This document shows, piece by piece, positions 1 to 11,554 of a DNA stretch of 64,000 bases. The notes under the pieces were generated by a model, which saw only the letters and a list, made by a program, of their open reading frames with translations, did not search any database and was not told where the DNA came from. The stretch comes from Prorocentrum cordatum. Its lineage: Eukaryota; Sar; Dinophyceae; Prorocentrales; Prorocentraceae. The position numbers and the translations under genes are program-made. Where the stretch lies: NCBI GenBank assembly GCA_963575745.1, contig CAUYUJ010018550.1:1-64000 (forward strand), in the 5' to 3' direction. Each line of letters opens with the position of its first letter. Position 1 is the stretch's first letter.

Positions 1-800
1 GAGTGGCCGACGCAACCTCGAACGCAACGGCTGCCTCGCAAGCGCCAGTCGGTATGGTTCAGCACAGCGCGCGCGCTCGCGTAGTGCAGCTTCTATACTG
101 CACGCAGGGGGTGCCTGCCAGCTCCGCGGGCAACCGCCATATCGCTGCTGGTTGTGACCGAACAGGTTTCCGAGGCAACCCGCGGTCCTTTTACAGCGCG
201 GCGGTTGGTTCAGAACGCCGCGCGCGCCCGCGCTCGCCGCATGGTTTACGCCGCTGCAGAATTAGCGAAGCCGCGGTGCCAGCCAGAATCCTGATGTGAA
301 TATCTAGCGCTGGCAGATTGGACTGCAATGTTCAGGTGCCAGCGCTGCGTTTCAATCAGCTGCGTCAGCGCGCGGGCCGCGACGCGCGCGAAGGCTCTCG
401 CGCGTCTCGCGTCGGGGAAGCCATCATTTCGACCAGCGGTTCCGCGCGCGCCCTCGGCGTTGTTCCATTTAGCAGATGGCGCGGCATTAGGCTGTCACAT
501 GTCAATTAGCAAGGGTCTGCGCACGACGTGCGCGCACGTGACCGCGCGTGGCGCTTCTTTCTAGCATCGGAAGCAAGGTCGCTTGCTTGCTGGTTTGAAA
601 AGTCATGATGCGGGCCCTTCGCGTATGCCGAATCGCGAAGGCAACTGGCTTGGTCGGCGCGCGCATCAAGTGGGTTAGCGCGCGACGCACGCACGAGTGC
701 ACATTGCGATCGCCGCGGCGCACGCGGCGCAGAAGCCGCTCGCTGGCAATTACGCGACAAGGGCACTTGCGATGGCACCCATTGAATCGAAGAGCAAGCT
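1..800. other. CpG-rich DNA without a recognisable gene
   Basis: The stretch is dominated by GCGC/CGCG runs. Open frames on both strands translate into Arg/Ala-rich protein without domain-like patterning, as expected when GC-rich DNA simply lacks stop codons. A motif around GTCACATGTCAA near 495 recurs as GTCACGTGTCAA near 967, which suggests old internal duplication. No promoter or gene can be supported. Confidence 0.6.
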
Positions 801-1580
801 GCTGACAGGCGCCGAACCACTGTAGTTCCATGTGCTCAGGTAGCATGCGAGGTGCGCGCGCGCGTGGTTGTCACCAGCGAAAAGCAAGAACAGCAGCGTT
901 GCTGGGCTGAGGCTTAAACTTGTCGCTGTGCTGTGGCCGATTGGTTTTCGGACTTAACATGGGCTTGTCACGTGTCAAGCAGCGTGGGGGCGCTTGGCGT
1001 GCGTTCGCGCTCGCGCGTTTGGCGTTGCGTTGCGTACGCTAAGTCAGAACAATCATGCTGGAGTGGGCTCATCCGTAGCCCCCAGCGGTTGCCAGCTTTA
1101 TAGTTAAAGCGTGCTCACCGAGCGCCGAAATTGTGAATGCGTGCGCGCGCGCAAGCAAACTGCATTGCTACATGCTAAATGCCTAGAACTTTTGGCTCCT
1201 CATCCTCAATATGCCCAGCCGCCAAGCGTTTACGATTGTTGGCATCATTCATATTCGGGTCCTGGTGTTCAAGGCTTGTTGCGCAAATGCGCGTTTTTTG
1301 TAAAGGAGGAGGCGGGGGAGGCTCGTGCAATGCCCACGGTGGCAGCCCGCCAGACCCCCAGAGTCCGTCGTCGGCAGCCTAGCGGCGCCGCGGCGGGCCC
1401 ACCCCTCGCACCCCAGTGCGACCAGCGGGGATGCCGTAGGGCCGTGCTGAGGCGTGGCGGGGGGGCAGGGGTGGTCTTGGCCCCTTTCGTCGGGTAGTGG
1501 GGTTGCCATGCCATCGACGAGCAAGGGCGCCCTCCTTAAGTGGAGGGTGGCGGTTCGGAGGAGGAGGAGATCGGCGGGTG
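800..1580. repeat. Dispersed repeat, copy A
   Basis: This block aligns in the same orientation with 11,555-12,355. The best-conserved part is 1,298-1,573: it starts at an AAAGGAGG motif, runs through CGCCAGACCCCCAGAG and ends in a GAGGAGGAG tract. The upstream part is more diverged but keeps landmarks such as CTGCTGACAGG, TCAGGTAGCA and GTCACRTGTC in order. Neither copy carries an intact long protein, so it is treated as a non-coding dispersed repeat or an old segmental duplication. Confidence 0.75.
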
Positions 1581-2128
1581 TAAAGTCCAAGACTTCCCAA
1601 AAACAAGTTTCAACCTTCGCTGTTCTTTTGGTCCCTGTCAAAACTCTGAAATGCAAAGTCCCGCGTATCATGCATGGCTCGTCGTGGCCCCGTTGGGGGC
1701 TCGAAAGGCGGCTCCCGTGCAGGCGTTGGCTGCGTTATTTGCAGATTTTTCGTGTCTCCGCGTTGCCCCGCCAGGACCCGCGATGAGTCCTCCCCGTTGG
1801 CGCCCGAATCGATGTCCGCTTGCGGAGATAAACCGGGGGGGGGGGGGGGGCGCCTTTTCTGTTTGGGGCGCGGACAGTCGCGCGTCTGAGGGGGCGCGCA
1901 TGATCGCCTCCCTCGCTCTCCCCACGCTCCTTCCAACATAAACGCAACAACGGGGCAGGTGGCGCGCGGGGGCGATGAGTCCGAACAGTTAGGGCAGCAC
2001 GGGGCGGGGGAGACACGGGGGGAATGTCACGCACGCACGGGGGAAAGAGAGGAGAAGAAAGGAGGAGGATGCTGTGAATATGTTTTCGCTTCGGTGTCAT
2101 TTCTGCATGGTTTGCGTAATCCTTGCAG
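1581..2128. other. Upstream flank of gene 1
   Basis: The interval holds a run of about 14 G near 1,837 and GC-rich DNA. An open frame enters gene 1 from position 1,959, but its first ~55 codons are Gly/Glu/Arg-rich and do not look like the rest. A possible splice acceptor (TTGCAG|GC) lies at 2,127-2,128. The true start of gene 1 is therefore not determined. Confidence 0.4.
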
Positions 2129-3676
2129 GCATGACGTTGAGGCTCTCCAGTATTTCAATCGGTTGCTGACAGATGAGAGCCAGTGGTGCATGCTTTTGCC
2201 GAGACAGAGGACTGTCCAGATGCGAGCTCTGGTATACAAGTTGGTTGCCGCAGCTTCCGGCAGGGTAGCGAATAAATTGGTGGAGGCCCATGCTGCGTAC
2301 CCTTTCCGTACATTCGGCATTCTGTATGATAATTCTGTGGTGGAGCAAATGGGGCAGGAACCACCGTGCATCCAGGATCCTTGGACGCGATCCCTTCTTG
2401 ATCACTACGATAGAGATTGGAATCATCCGAATCTGCGGCTTGAGGTATTCTTGGTTGCCACCTTAGCCAACATCGACACGGCCCAGATCGAAGCCCGCCA
2501 CGCCAGCGTCCGCCGCGACGTGATGAGCAGAGTGCAAACGACGGCGATGGCTTTGGCGAGGGCTTCTTCATCATTCGTCCTTCGAGGCATTGTTCATCCG
2601 AACTTGTTGCTCCACGAGCTTCTGACCATCGGCCAGGCCAAACATTTTCGAGCCGCGGAAGCGGTGGTACCTGTGCGGCGCAGGGGCGGCGGCGGTGGTC
2701 CATGGCGTTTGTTCTGTTCCACGCGTGGTCGTGGAGGCCGCGAGCTGCTCAACACCTCCGCTCTATCAATGGAGTACCGTGCCCTTTCCGCCGAGGAGCA
2801 GCAAGACCTCCGCGACAGAGGGAAGGACGCGACGGCCTTGCACAAGCAGGGCGTAGCAGCATTCGGGCTCACCGACAGAGATATGCAGCGAGCTTCGGCG
2901 CGAGCTCGCAGACGCACTGATCGTGAGCGCGCCAGGGCAGCAGCATCGGCCATCCTCGACGAGAACTCGACGCAGGCACCCGCCATTGTTCGTCCATCGG
3001 CGTCCTTTGCTCTGCAGCACAACTTTGAGGACAGCGACCTGCGGCGGTTGCGCAAGCTGTCGCGAGAAGGCTCGGCAGTTATCCGACTTGTGGCGAGTGA
3101 GTGCAACAGCTCGCTGGTCAAATGGTCTACCGATTACAGCAAGAAGGTCACCTCGGAGCCTGGTCGAGGGTTCTTATCGACAGTGGAGGGGTTTGTTTCT
3201 TCGTCATCGCCTTTGCCGACTGAGTTTCCACGCGCTGATCTCTTCGAGTTCCAGGTCCCGATGCTAAAAGACATCGCCATGCGAGCTTGTACAGTGTCTG
3301 CTAGGGGTGACAATGAGCTGAAGGTGCTTCGTCAAGCTCTCGCCGATGATTGGGACAAGAAGCACAAGGTAATCGCCCATTCCACGTTGCCGAAGTTGCC
3401 AAAGTTTGCGACGTCGAGCTTCGCATGTTGGAAGCGTGGTATGTGTTTCTGTGGCGACGGCGGCACAATTTTGATGGCCTTCGGCAAGAGCCTGCAGAAG
3501 CTCGTCCGCCGCCACTTCTCCAAGCAGTTCAAGGCACCAGGCCGCATTCACATGGAGAACGGCCGCATTGCGGTCTTGTTGATGGGGGAGCCCGAAGGTT
3601 CTCACAGCACTAGCAACTTCAAGACACCCTGGGGCCTGGGGGAGGGGCCTTCGGACTCTAGGATTCCAAGGGCAAG
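2129..3676 (+). CDS. Gene 1, first coding block (uncharacterised dinoflagellate-type protein)
   Basis: About 515 codons with balanced composition. The predicted protein has a Trp/Tyr/His-rich N-terminal part (with a patch reading IEARHASVRR about 120 residues in), a low-complexity Gly/Arg linker near 2,680, an Arg/Ala-rich helical segment and a C-terminal part with CWKRGMCFCGDGG. I do not recognise a named domain. From memory the pattern resembles an expanded dinoflagellate family of unknown function; this was not checked. A 3' donor fits at 3,677 (CAAG|GTGAGG), three bases before the frame's stop codon, so translation probably continues in the next block. The 5' end is unknown, either the upstream open frame or an acceptor near 2,128. 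A transposon origin is possible, because such families are highly repeated. Confidence 0.6.
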
Positions 3677-3800
3677 GTGAGGAGGAGTTCCAGGTATGAT
3701 AAAAAAACTGTGTTTTTTTTTTTTTTTTTTTTTTTTTTTTCTGGGGGGGGGCAAGGGTTGCCATGGTGACAATAAGGAGGAGTAGGAGAAGGACCATGAG
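3677..3800 (+). other. Candidate GT-AG intron of gene 1
   Basis: The donor is CAAG|GTGAGG. Acceptors at 3,790-3,791 or 3,799-3,800 (ATGAG|GAAAAG) both restore the downstream reading frame: two bases of a codon are left in the first exon and one is supplied by the second. The intron would hold a T run of about 28 bases and a G run. The more obvious acceptor TGCAG at 3,819-3,820 would break the frame. Confidence 0.55.
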
Positions 3801-5064
3801 GAAAAGTTCTTGCAATGCAGGTTTGCACGGAGACTATGACATCAGATTGGTTCACTGTTGCGATGTGGATGGTAACACGTTTGACTGTGCATTTCGACTG
3901 CTGGATTTTACTGACATGGAAGATCACGGCAATCAGCGGTACATCAGCAACGCCAGAGACACTGGAGAGGTAATCAATTTCTGGCCTTATGTGAGTCAGT
4001 TCAACAAGACCTACAAGTGGTACGCCAGCTGGTTTCTACTGAGGGAGACAAGTACCCACACACCACAGTTCATCCCTGCCATTCAGGACTACATCGAATT
4101 TGGTGAGACTGCTCATCATTTGTGGTGGGGTGGCCAGGCCGACATGGATGAGGCCATTCGACCTCGACGCAAGCGACGCCGAGGTGGTGAACCACGCGGT
4201 GGCGATGGCCCAGGCGCCCGAGGTCGAGGTTCTACTGGGGCTCGCCGCAAGAAGGCCGTTGACGATGCTGCTGGCGGCGATTCTGAACCTGACCATCCAG
4301 GAGGCCATCACGGCGGCGACCATGCGGATGCTGACCCTCTCGAGTCCGACGAAGCTGAGGCAGGAAGTGATGGCGCGGATGATTCCGACTCGTTATTTTG
4401 ATCAATATTCGGCGAGCGTGCTCGTTCTGAATCTTCCAAGGGTGATGGAGACACAGGCAAGGCAGATGATGAAGTGGACGTTGGGTGTCCCCCTACTCCA
4501 GTCGGTGGCGACGCAACTCCTGAACCTGACCCAGATGGCGATGATCCCATGGGCGATCCTGGCCCAGGTGGTCCGCCAGATGATGCAGCGCCACCTCCTC
4601 CACCAGATCTGCATGGCGGAGATGGGCTGCCGAAGCCGGAGGCGCCGCTGTCGCCTCCGCCACCACCGCCACCACCGTTCGGAAGGCCACCACCAGTCCA
4701 TCACCCAGATGGTTCAGTCACAGTTCCTTGGGACAACGGTCACATTTCATTCTACAATTCAAATCGAAATTTTGTTGCGATGTGTCGTCTGCATTCTGTC
4801 GCAGGGCTTTCTTGTTGTCTGACTCGCACTAGCAATCCTGGCAGAAGGAGGGGTCAGGGGCGCCCTTTGGGGCTTCTCTCTGCTTGGCTCCAGAACCCAG
4901 ATTCGCACGCAAACAGCACCTTTGCAGGTTGGGTCAGGCCTTCGTTTGATGAAAGGGCGACAGCTCGCGCTGAGCTCGAGGCCGCGCATGGGTCCGAGGC
5001 GTTGTTTGAGAAAGAGCGCCCGCCTAAGGACGGTGAGGGCGACGAGCCCCCACATGTCACTTGA
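3801..5064 (+). pseudogene. Gene 1, second coding block with one in-frame TGA
   Basis: One reading frame stays open from the intron to 5,064 except for a single TGA at 4,399-4,401. Before the stop the protein has an aromatic-rich part (FWPYVSQFNKTYKWYASWF), then a basic patch and a long Asp/Gly/His-rich acidic tract. After the stop the same acidic, Pro-rich character continues, followed by a compact segment PWDNGHISFYNSNRNFVAMC and the pattern TRTSNPGRRRGQGRPLGLL. From memory, similar C-termini occur in repeated dinoflagellate proteins. Because character and frame continue across the TGA, I read it as a nonsense mutation, a base error or an unrecognised intron. A 49-bp intron (donor GT at 4,392, acceptor at 4,440) would not keep the frame. 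The final stop is TGA at 5,062-5,064. Confidence 0.55.
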
Positions 5065-5900
5065 GTATGTTGCACGTACTGTTGAGCCTTTGTTGGCAAA
5101 AAAACGTGATGCACCCTCTGTGATTTCGACTGGCTTTTGCCGCGTCCGCCGAAAGTTCGCGTTTTCAGATTTCGGCTGGCTTTCGCCAAGTCCGCCAGCA
5201 CTGCAGCCAGCAAAAAAAATAAAGAGGCGGAGGATCACTACGCGTTTGGAGCGGGGGTGCTTGGATCAAGTGGGTTTCGCGGGAAGGGGTGGGGCATGTA
5301 GTAGCGACGAGGCTGCTTGGGGGGGCAGGGCGAAATCATCAGGATAAACGCGACGACGACAACAACGACGATCACAATAGGAACAGCGAGGGTTCAATAT
5401 AAATATCGAGCCGAACCGAACCGTTCGGAGAAATGACTGGGTGTTGTTGGGGCCTCGCAGACTGCCGCCTTCTGAATCTCATCGGGGCCCTTAGGGGATC
5501 TGAGTTGCCTGCCTCTGAACCGATTGACCGATCGCCCGAGCTGTTCCCGCCTTGTGGCCCCAAAGGGCCGCGCGACGTCTGAACGCGATTCCGTTTAGCT
5601 TCCAACACTGCTGTAACGCATCGCCTTAATTGTAGAGTTCAGTCAACATAGTGATGCCCGCTCCTCCATTCCCCACACATCGTCGTTTCCTCCCTCTTCC
5701 TATGACTGACTTCCAGCTGTCAAGTTCACCCCTTCGCATTTAATGTATACTACTGCTGTTCTGCTGTTCCTTATCTTCTTCCTCCGCCAGCAAGCTCACG
5801 CGCCGAGCGCCCTCTCGCGGAGGGTTCCAGGTGGCTTGCGGTTGGGGTTCGCCAGAGGGCCAACAGGATTTGCATTCTTTAGCGCTTTAGCGTCCCCTCC
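5065..5900. other. 3' flank of gene 1, no further gene seen
   Basis: The stretch is mostly unique. It holds a two-copy imperfect tandem repeat at about 5,125-5,205 (GATTTCGACTGGCTTTTGCC against GATTTCGGCTGGCTTTCGCC) and an AAAAAAAATAAAG motif near 5,211 that could lie near a transcript end. No convincing open frame was found. Confidence 0.4.
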
Positions 5901-5904
5901 CCTG

Positions 5905-8165
5905 CCCGCGCGCGTGCGCGCGTGCGCGTTTCGCGTCGTGCATTGTGTATCCAGCGTTGTATATCTACATTGGTATGACCCCGTCTTCCGCTCAGTGAAT
6001 GAATTTTTGCATTGGGTGGTCACCACTGGGTTTTGGGCTTCAACATCGCCCCGATAATATCAAAATTATCAGCGGCGCGCCGCCGCCGCGCACGCACTCC
6101 TTGGCGCTTCGCATTATGCGTTCAGCGCCGCATGTCATCATTGGTATGATCCCGTCATCAGCTCAGAAATTGTTTTTTCCCCATGTGGTTTTCTTCGGTG
6201 GGCTGTGGGCTTCGACATCGTCCCATCTTCTAAAATCTATCAGCGCCGTGCCACCGCCGCGCACGTTGGCGCTTCGCCTTGTGCGATGTGTACTCAGCGT
6301 CGTATATCCACATTGGTATGGCCCCGTCTTCCGATCAGAGAATGAATTTTTACATTCGGTTTTCACCATAAGGTTTTTGGTTTCAAGACCGCCCCCATCA
6401 TATAAAAATCGACCAGCTGCGTGCCACCGCCGCGCGCGCGCTGCCGCTTCGCATTCTGTACGCAGCGTCGTCTATCCACATTGTATGATCCCGTCTTCCG
6501 ATCAGAGAATGGATTTTTACATTGGGTTTTCACAATTGGGTTTTGGGCTCCAACATCGCCCCGATACTATAACATGCACCAGCGGCGTGCCGCCGCCGCG
6601 CGCGCGATAGCGCTTCGCTTTGAGTATTCCGCGCCGTATACTCACATCTATGATCACGTCCTCCGATCGGAGAATGATTTGTTACATTGGGTTTTCACTA
6701 TTGGGTTTTTGGTTTCAAGATCGCCCCCGTAGTAGAAGATGCATCAGCGGCGCGCCGCCGCCGCGCGCGCGCGTCGCCCGCGCGCGCTCGCGCGCGCGCG
6801 CGCGCCGTTGCTTCGCAGTGTATATTCGGTGTCGTATGCTCACATTATTAAGACCCCGTCTGCCGATCAGAACATGGATTTTTACATTGGGTTTTAACCA
6901 TTGGGTTTTGGGCTTCAACGTCGCTCACAGTGTATAAATTCTTGCAGCGGCGTGCCAGCGCCGCCCGCCGAGCGCGCGCTGGTACGTCGCATTGTGTATT
7001 CAGTGTCGCACATCCACATTGGTCTGATCCCGTCTTCCGATCGGAGAATGAATTTTTACATTGGGTTTTCACCATTGGTTTCTGGGCTTCAGCGTCGCAC
7101 CGATATTATAAAATGCACCAGCGAAGTGCCGCCGCCGCGCGCGCGCTGGCGCCCCGCATTGTGCATTCAGTGTTTGTGCACCCGCATTGTTACATTGCTA
7201 CGGCGCCGTTTCCGATCAGGGAGTGGTTTTTACGTCGGATTTCACCATTGGGGTTGGGGCCCCGCCCCGATCGCACAAACATCTATCAGCGGCGTGCCGC
7301 CGCCGCGCGCGCGCGCGATCGCGCGCGCTGGTTAGTTGGCGCTTCGCAGTGCGTATGCAGCGTTGCATTTCCAAATTGGTATGATCCCGTGTTCCGATCA
7401 GAGAATGATTTTTTACATTGGGTTTTCACACTCGGGTTTTGGGCTTCAGCATAGCCGCAATAAATATATTCGCGGCGTGCCACCGCCGCGTGCGTTGGCA
7501 CCCCGCATTGTGCAATGCGCATTTAGCGTCGCATGCACATTGGTATGATCCCGTCTGTCGATCAGGGAATGAATTTTTACATTGGGTTTTCACCCGTGGG
7601 TTTTGTATGTGAACATCGCTCCCATTGTATAAACTATATAATCGCAGCGCCACCGCCGCGCGCGCTCTGGCGCTTCGCATGGGGCGTCCAGTGTCGCATA
7701 CTCACTTTGTTACGATCCCGTCTCCCGATCAGGGAATGTAGTTTTACATTCGGTTTTCACCAGTGGGTTTTGTATGGCAACGTCGCCTCTCTTATTATCT
7801 AATATGTCAGCGGTGTGCCGCCGCGCGCGCACGCGATGGCGCTTCGCATCGTGTATTCAGCATTGTATAACCACATTGGTAGGGTCACGTTTTCCGATCG
7901 GGGAATGAATGTGCACACTGTGTTTTCACCATGTAGTCTTGGGCTTCAAAGCCGCTCCTATGGCATTAGACCATGCCATAAGACCTATCAGCGGCGTGCC
8001 ACCGCCGCGCGCGCGCGCGCGCGTTCGCTCGTCGCAGTGTGCATTGACTGTCGCATATCGTATACCCACATAGGTATGAGATATGGTCCCATCATCCGAT
8101 CAGGGTATGACTTAGTGCATTGGTATTCCACAACGGTGCGTTGGGCTTCAATGTCGCTGCCATAG
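5905..8165. repeat. Satellite array, about 13 units of ~175 bp
   Basis: Each unit carries, in order, a GC-rich block (GCGTGCCGCCGCCGCGCGCG), a CGCTTCGCATTGTG block, CACATTGGTATGATCCCGTC, TCCGATCAGAGAATGAAT, TTTTACATTGGGTTTTCACC and a GGGCTTCAACATCG block. The CACATTGGTATG landmark falls near 5,969, 6,140, 6,310, 6,476, 6,640, 6,840, 7,013, 7,180, 7,373, 7,536, 7,703, 7,872 and 8,067. Spacings are 163-200 bp, with a mean of about 175. Units are diverged and vary mainly in the CG-dinucleotide block. Open frames across the array are by-products of the repeat. Confidence 0.9.
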
Positions 8166-11100
8166 TCCCATGCCCGATCGCGCGTTGGGTTGGTCGGCGG
8201 TGTTGGCACGTTCTGTTGCGGCGAACAAGGCGCGTGTCGTTGGGGCCTTTCGCGGGGCCAGGTGGCTGCCGCGCGACGGCACGCGGCGTTCAGACGTGCG
8301 CGTCTGTCATCGGCGCTGTGGGCCGAGGGTTGCGGCGCGCGGGTGCAACGTTACAGAGGCTGTGGAGCGCGCGGTTGCGAAGTTGGTGCGCAAATCTTGC
8401 GCTCGTATCTATAGTCTGTAGCGCCTTCTTGCTCCGCTGCAATGAAGCTCTGCTTGCTGCGCGGACGGCGCGCGTCGCGCCCCGCGTTTGCGGAGTGGGC
8501 GTGCTGCCCGCTCCATTGGCATTCGCGGGCTTGCGCTGTCGCGTTGTTGGCGTCGCTTGTGCCGTGGGCAGTTGCGCGCGCGCCATCGCTGACCGCGCGC
8601 TGCGCCTGGCGTTAGACAGATGGACAGCGCGCCGCCCGCTTCATCGGGCCCTTGGGCAGGCGGGCATGGCATAGCGATGGTTCGTAATAAGTCTGGCATG
8701 GGCCACAGTGAATGCACCTGCGCGCGCGCGATGGTGATTCCGCACCCCTCTAGCGACGCCGAGTTCCACCGCAGCGGCGGAAAGGTCGCCGCCGTCACCG
8801 TCGATATCACCGAGGTTCAAAAATAGGCGGGCGAGGCGGACGTCCATTTCAAAAACGATGTTGGAGTTTTCTGTTGAAGCGCCCAAATCCGACCGCCATC
8901 CAACCCGAGGTCTAATTCACTCGCAACATCCAGCGCAAAAAAATCGCTAGTCTATCTGCCATCTAATTCTGAGTCGACGCCGAAAAATAGACTTGCGGCC
9001 ACCAGGGCTATTTCAAAATAGGCCGATCAGCGGCGCGCGTATTTCAACGAGCTAGGAATAAGCCTGCGCAGGCGTGGTCTGCATATCAGCATCGTATCGT
9101 TTCTATTAAAAATTGGGGCGCCGCGGGGTCGAAATTTTGCAATCTTTTTTTGATTTAGGGCGAAAATGGGTCAGAATTTTGCAATCTTTTTTTTTCGCAG
9201 CCGCGTGGCGGCGGCGCTGGGTGACGCCAAATTCGCAGTCTACAAAAAGGGGCGTCGTCGCATGTGGTGCTGCAGTGCTGCACATGGGGGGGGGGTGCAT
9301 TTTGTCTAGCCGCGTTTTCAGCGCGTGCCTTTTTTCCTGCAGCGTGAAAAAATGCATTTGCGCGCGCGTGGCGGGCGCTGCGAGGGCGTCTGCGCGCGCG
9401 CGGTCGCGAGCTCGCCTGGGCGATCGGCTTGTCGAGGCGAGTCGGGCTCAGGGGGGGGGGGGGTGAGGCGGTGGAGGGGGGGCAGCGCGGGTGGCGGTTG
9501 AATGACATATGGGCGGGACTGGGGCTTACAAGGCTAAGTCTTTTGGGGCTTGGGCGTGGTGCGATTGAGATGCGCGGCGGCGCTGGCAAGCGGGGGGGGG
9601 GGGCGGGCGCCCGCTGGGATTGCGGCGCGGGCAGCGCGCGATGGATCTGGCGTTGCGTGCTCGAGGATGCCAGCCGTGGCTCCGAGCGCGCATTCTTTTG
9701 CTGCCTCCGCCACGCGCGCGGCGCATTGGGCGCTGGTTCGGGCTGGCATTTAAGCCGAGGGGTTTCGTTCCTGGCGTCGCATGCACCCGCGGCATTTCTC
9801 TCGCAAGCCGATCGCGCAATGGTACTCGGCGCGCGCGCCGCGCGCCGTGACGCGCGACCAGCTTCGTTTGTCTATGGTGCATGGGTATCCGCCTCCAGCG
9901 CGAAGCCATCCGCCACGCGCGGCGCGCTGTCATCCATTCACGCCGAGCGTAAATTGAGGTCGCTGGGCGGCGAGCGATGCGCGCGCCGCTTCCTGACGCC
10001 AAAAGCGCGCTCGTTCGAGCAGTGTTGCTTGTCTGCGGGTGCGCCGTTCATGTGTGCCGCGAGGCGTGCGCGCGCCGCGCAGCGAGCGCGCGTGCCTTAT
10101 TTTCTGAAGCGGCGAAGGGCGCTGGATACGGCGGCGCCTGCGTCGCGCACGCGAGGTCGCCGCGCGCGTTGCGCAGTCTCGACCTGGGGGGAGCGGGTCG
10201 GGCTCGCGGCAGCGGGGCCGCGCCGAGTAGGTGTATCCGAACTCGTCGCGCAGGGGCATTTTGATGCGAGGGGTCAAATGCTCGTGGCGCGCGCTGCCTA
10301 AGACGCGCGTTGGGATCGGGGCGCCGCCCAGACCTCCAGCCTCTGATTTTCTTCGGCTGAAGTAAGCCGCTGGTGCACTGACATGACGGCCAGCAGCTCG
10401 GCCTGATGCAGGGCCAGCAATTGCGGCGCCGACGCCGTGCACGCGCTTGCGCGCGGTCGCGCTGGCCCAACCCATCGCCTGATACTCCAGCAGCGGCGCC
10501 GCGCGCCTGCGACGCTCGGCATCGGCGCTTCCTGCGCGCGATCAGTCAAGGCGACGCGCTGCGAACTAATAAAACAAAAAACGCTCGCGCTCCGCGCGAA
10601 CCAGCAGCAATTGCCAATCACTGCTCCGTCGCGCAAGCGCCAGCCGAGCGAAAAAAAAGGCACGGTGCGCTCTCTTCGGCGGCCCGCAGGCGCGCCGTTC
10701 GAAATGCTTCCAGAGCGCAGCGCAGCGGGCGAGCGGCCTTCGCGCCGTCTTCGCCTGGCAATGTGAGTTGGCCAGTCGGCTTGCGTCGCGACGCCCGCTT
10801 TCCGAGCATAAAATTGTAAAAATTCGCCCGCGCTTCGCGCGGAGAGGTGCAGCCGCGATGGGGGGGGGGGGGGCACGCGTGGTTCAGCGCGTGGCTGGGC
10901 CGCGCGCTCGAGGGAAGAGGGCTCGAGGGGGCAGGCGCGCTGCGGCGCGCGCTGCAGTGGTCGCATCGCGCCATGCGCCGCGCTCGCACTGGCTGGCACG
11001 TGGCGGATCGCCGATTCGGTCGGGTCGGGTCGGCAACATGAAATCAGCAGCGATCAGCGCGTGCAGGGCAGCGGCGCGCTGCGCACGCGAACAGTGGCAT

Positions 11101-11554
11101 TGTCTTTTTCGCGGCACCATCGGCCATCGGCAGACGCGCCGCGCAAGGCGGAAGCTGCATGTGCAACGCCAGGGGGCGCGCGCGCCCTCCAGCAGCAGGG
11201 CTGCGCATCGGGTCCACAAGAGCGACTTGTCAACCCAGTGGCGTGCAATTCATGCTCAGCGCATGCGGCGGCTTGGCGCGCTTGGCCCAGGGCGCCGCGG
11301 GCCAGAAGCGGCGTCGCAAGCCCCGCGGGCAGCTTCCACCGATTTGGCCTTTGTCGTCGGTGACAGATATCGCGTGGCCAAGGTCCGATGCCGCGTGGCG
11401 CGCCCCCGCCAGAACTCGGTCTGCGCGTGCTCGCCCATTGGGTTTGCCCGCGCATAAGTGGGCGCTGCGATCGCTTCGGCCCGCGCAGCGCCGAAGCAGC
11501 ATTGTTGTAATTGCGCCTCGGTGCCGCCTTTTGTGGCATTAGAACGCCGAACTC
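8166..11554. other. Long CpG-rich interval without a supported gene
   Basis: Composition is extreme GCGC/CGCG with several G homopolymers (near 9,451, 9,594 and 10,860). Long open frames exist in several overlapping frames and both strands but give Arg/Ala-rich, low-information protein. A short duplication, GAATTTTGCAATCTTTTTT, lies near 9,130 and 9,172. The segment may be ancient mobile-element DNA. Confidence 0.5.

Noticed and set aside
4100-4822. 240-codon frame overlapping gene 1
   Set aside because: It runs through the acidic tract of gene 1 in another frame. Its Leu/Met/Arg-rich product reflects GAC/GAT-rich codons read out of frame.
5999-8165. Several 100-200-codon frames across the satellite
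   Set aside because: They repeat the satellite unit and change frame with its length variation.
9429-10301. 290-codon open frame on the + strand
   Set aside because: Arg/Ala/Gly-rich translation in CpG-rich DNA, with equally long frames overlapping on both strands. No patterning typical of a protein.
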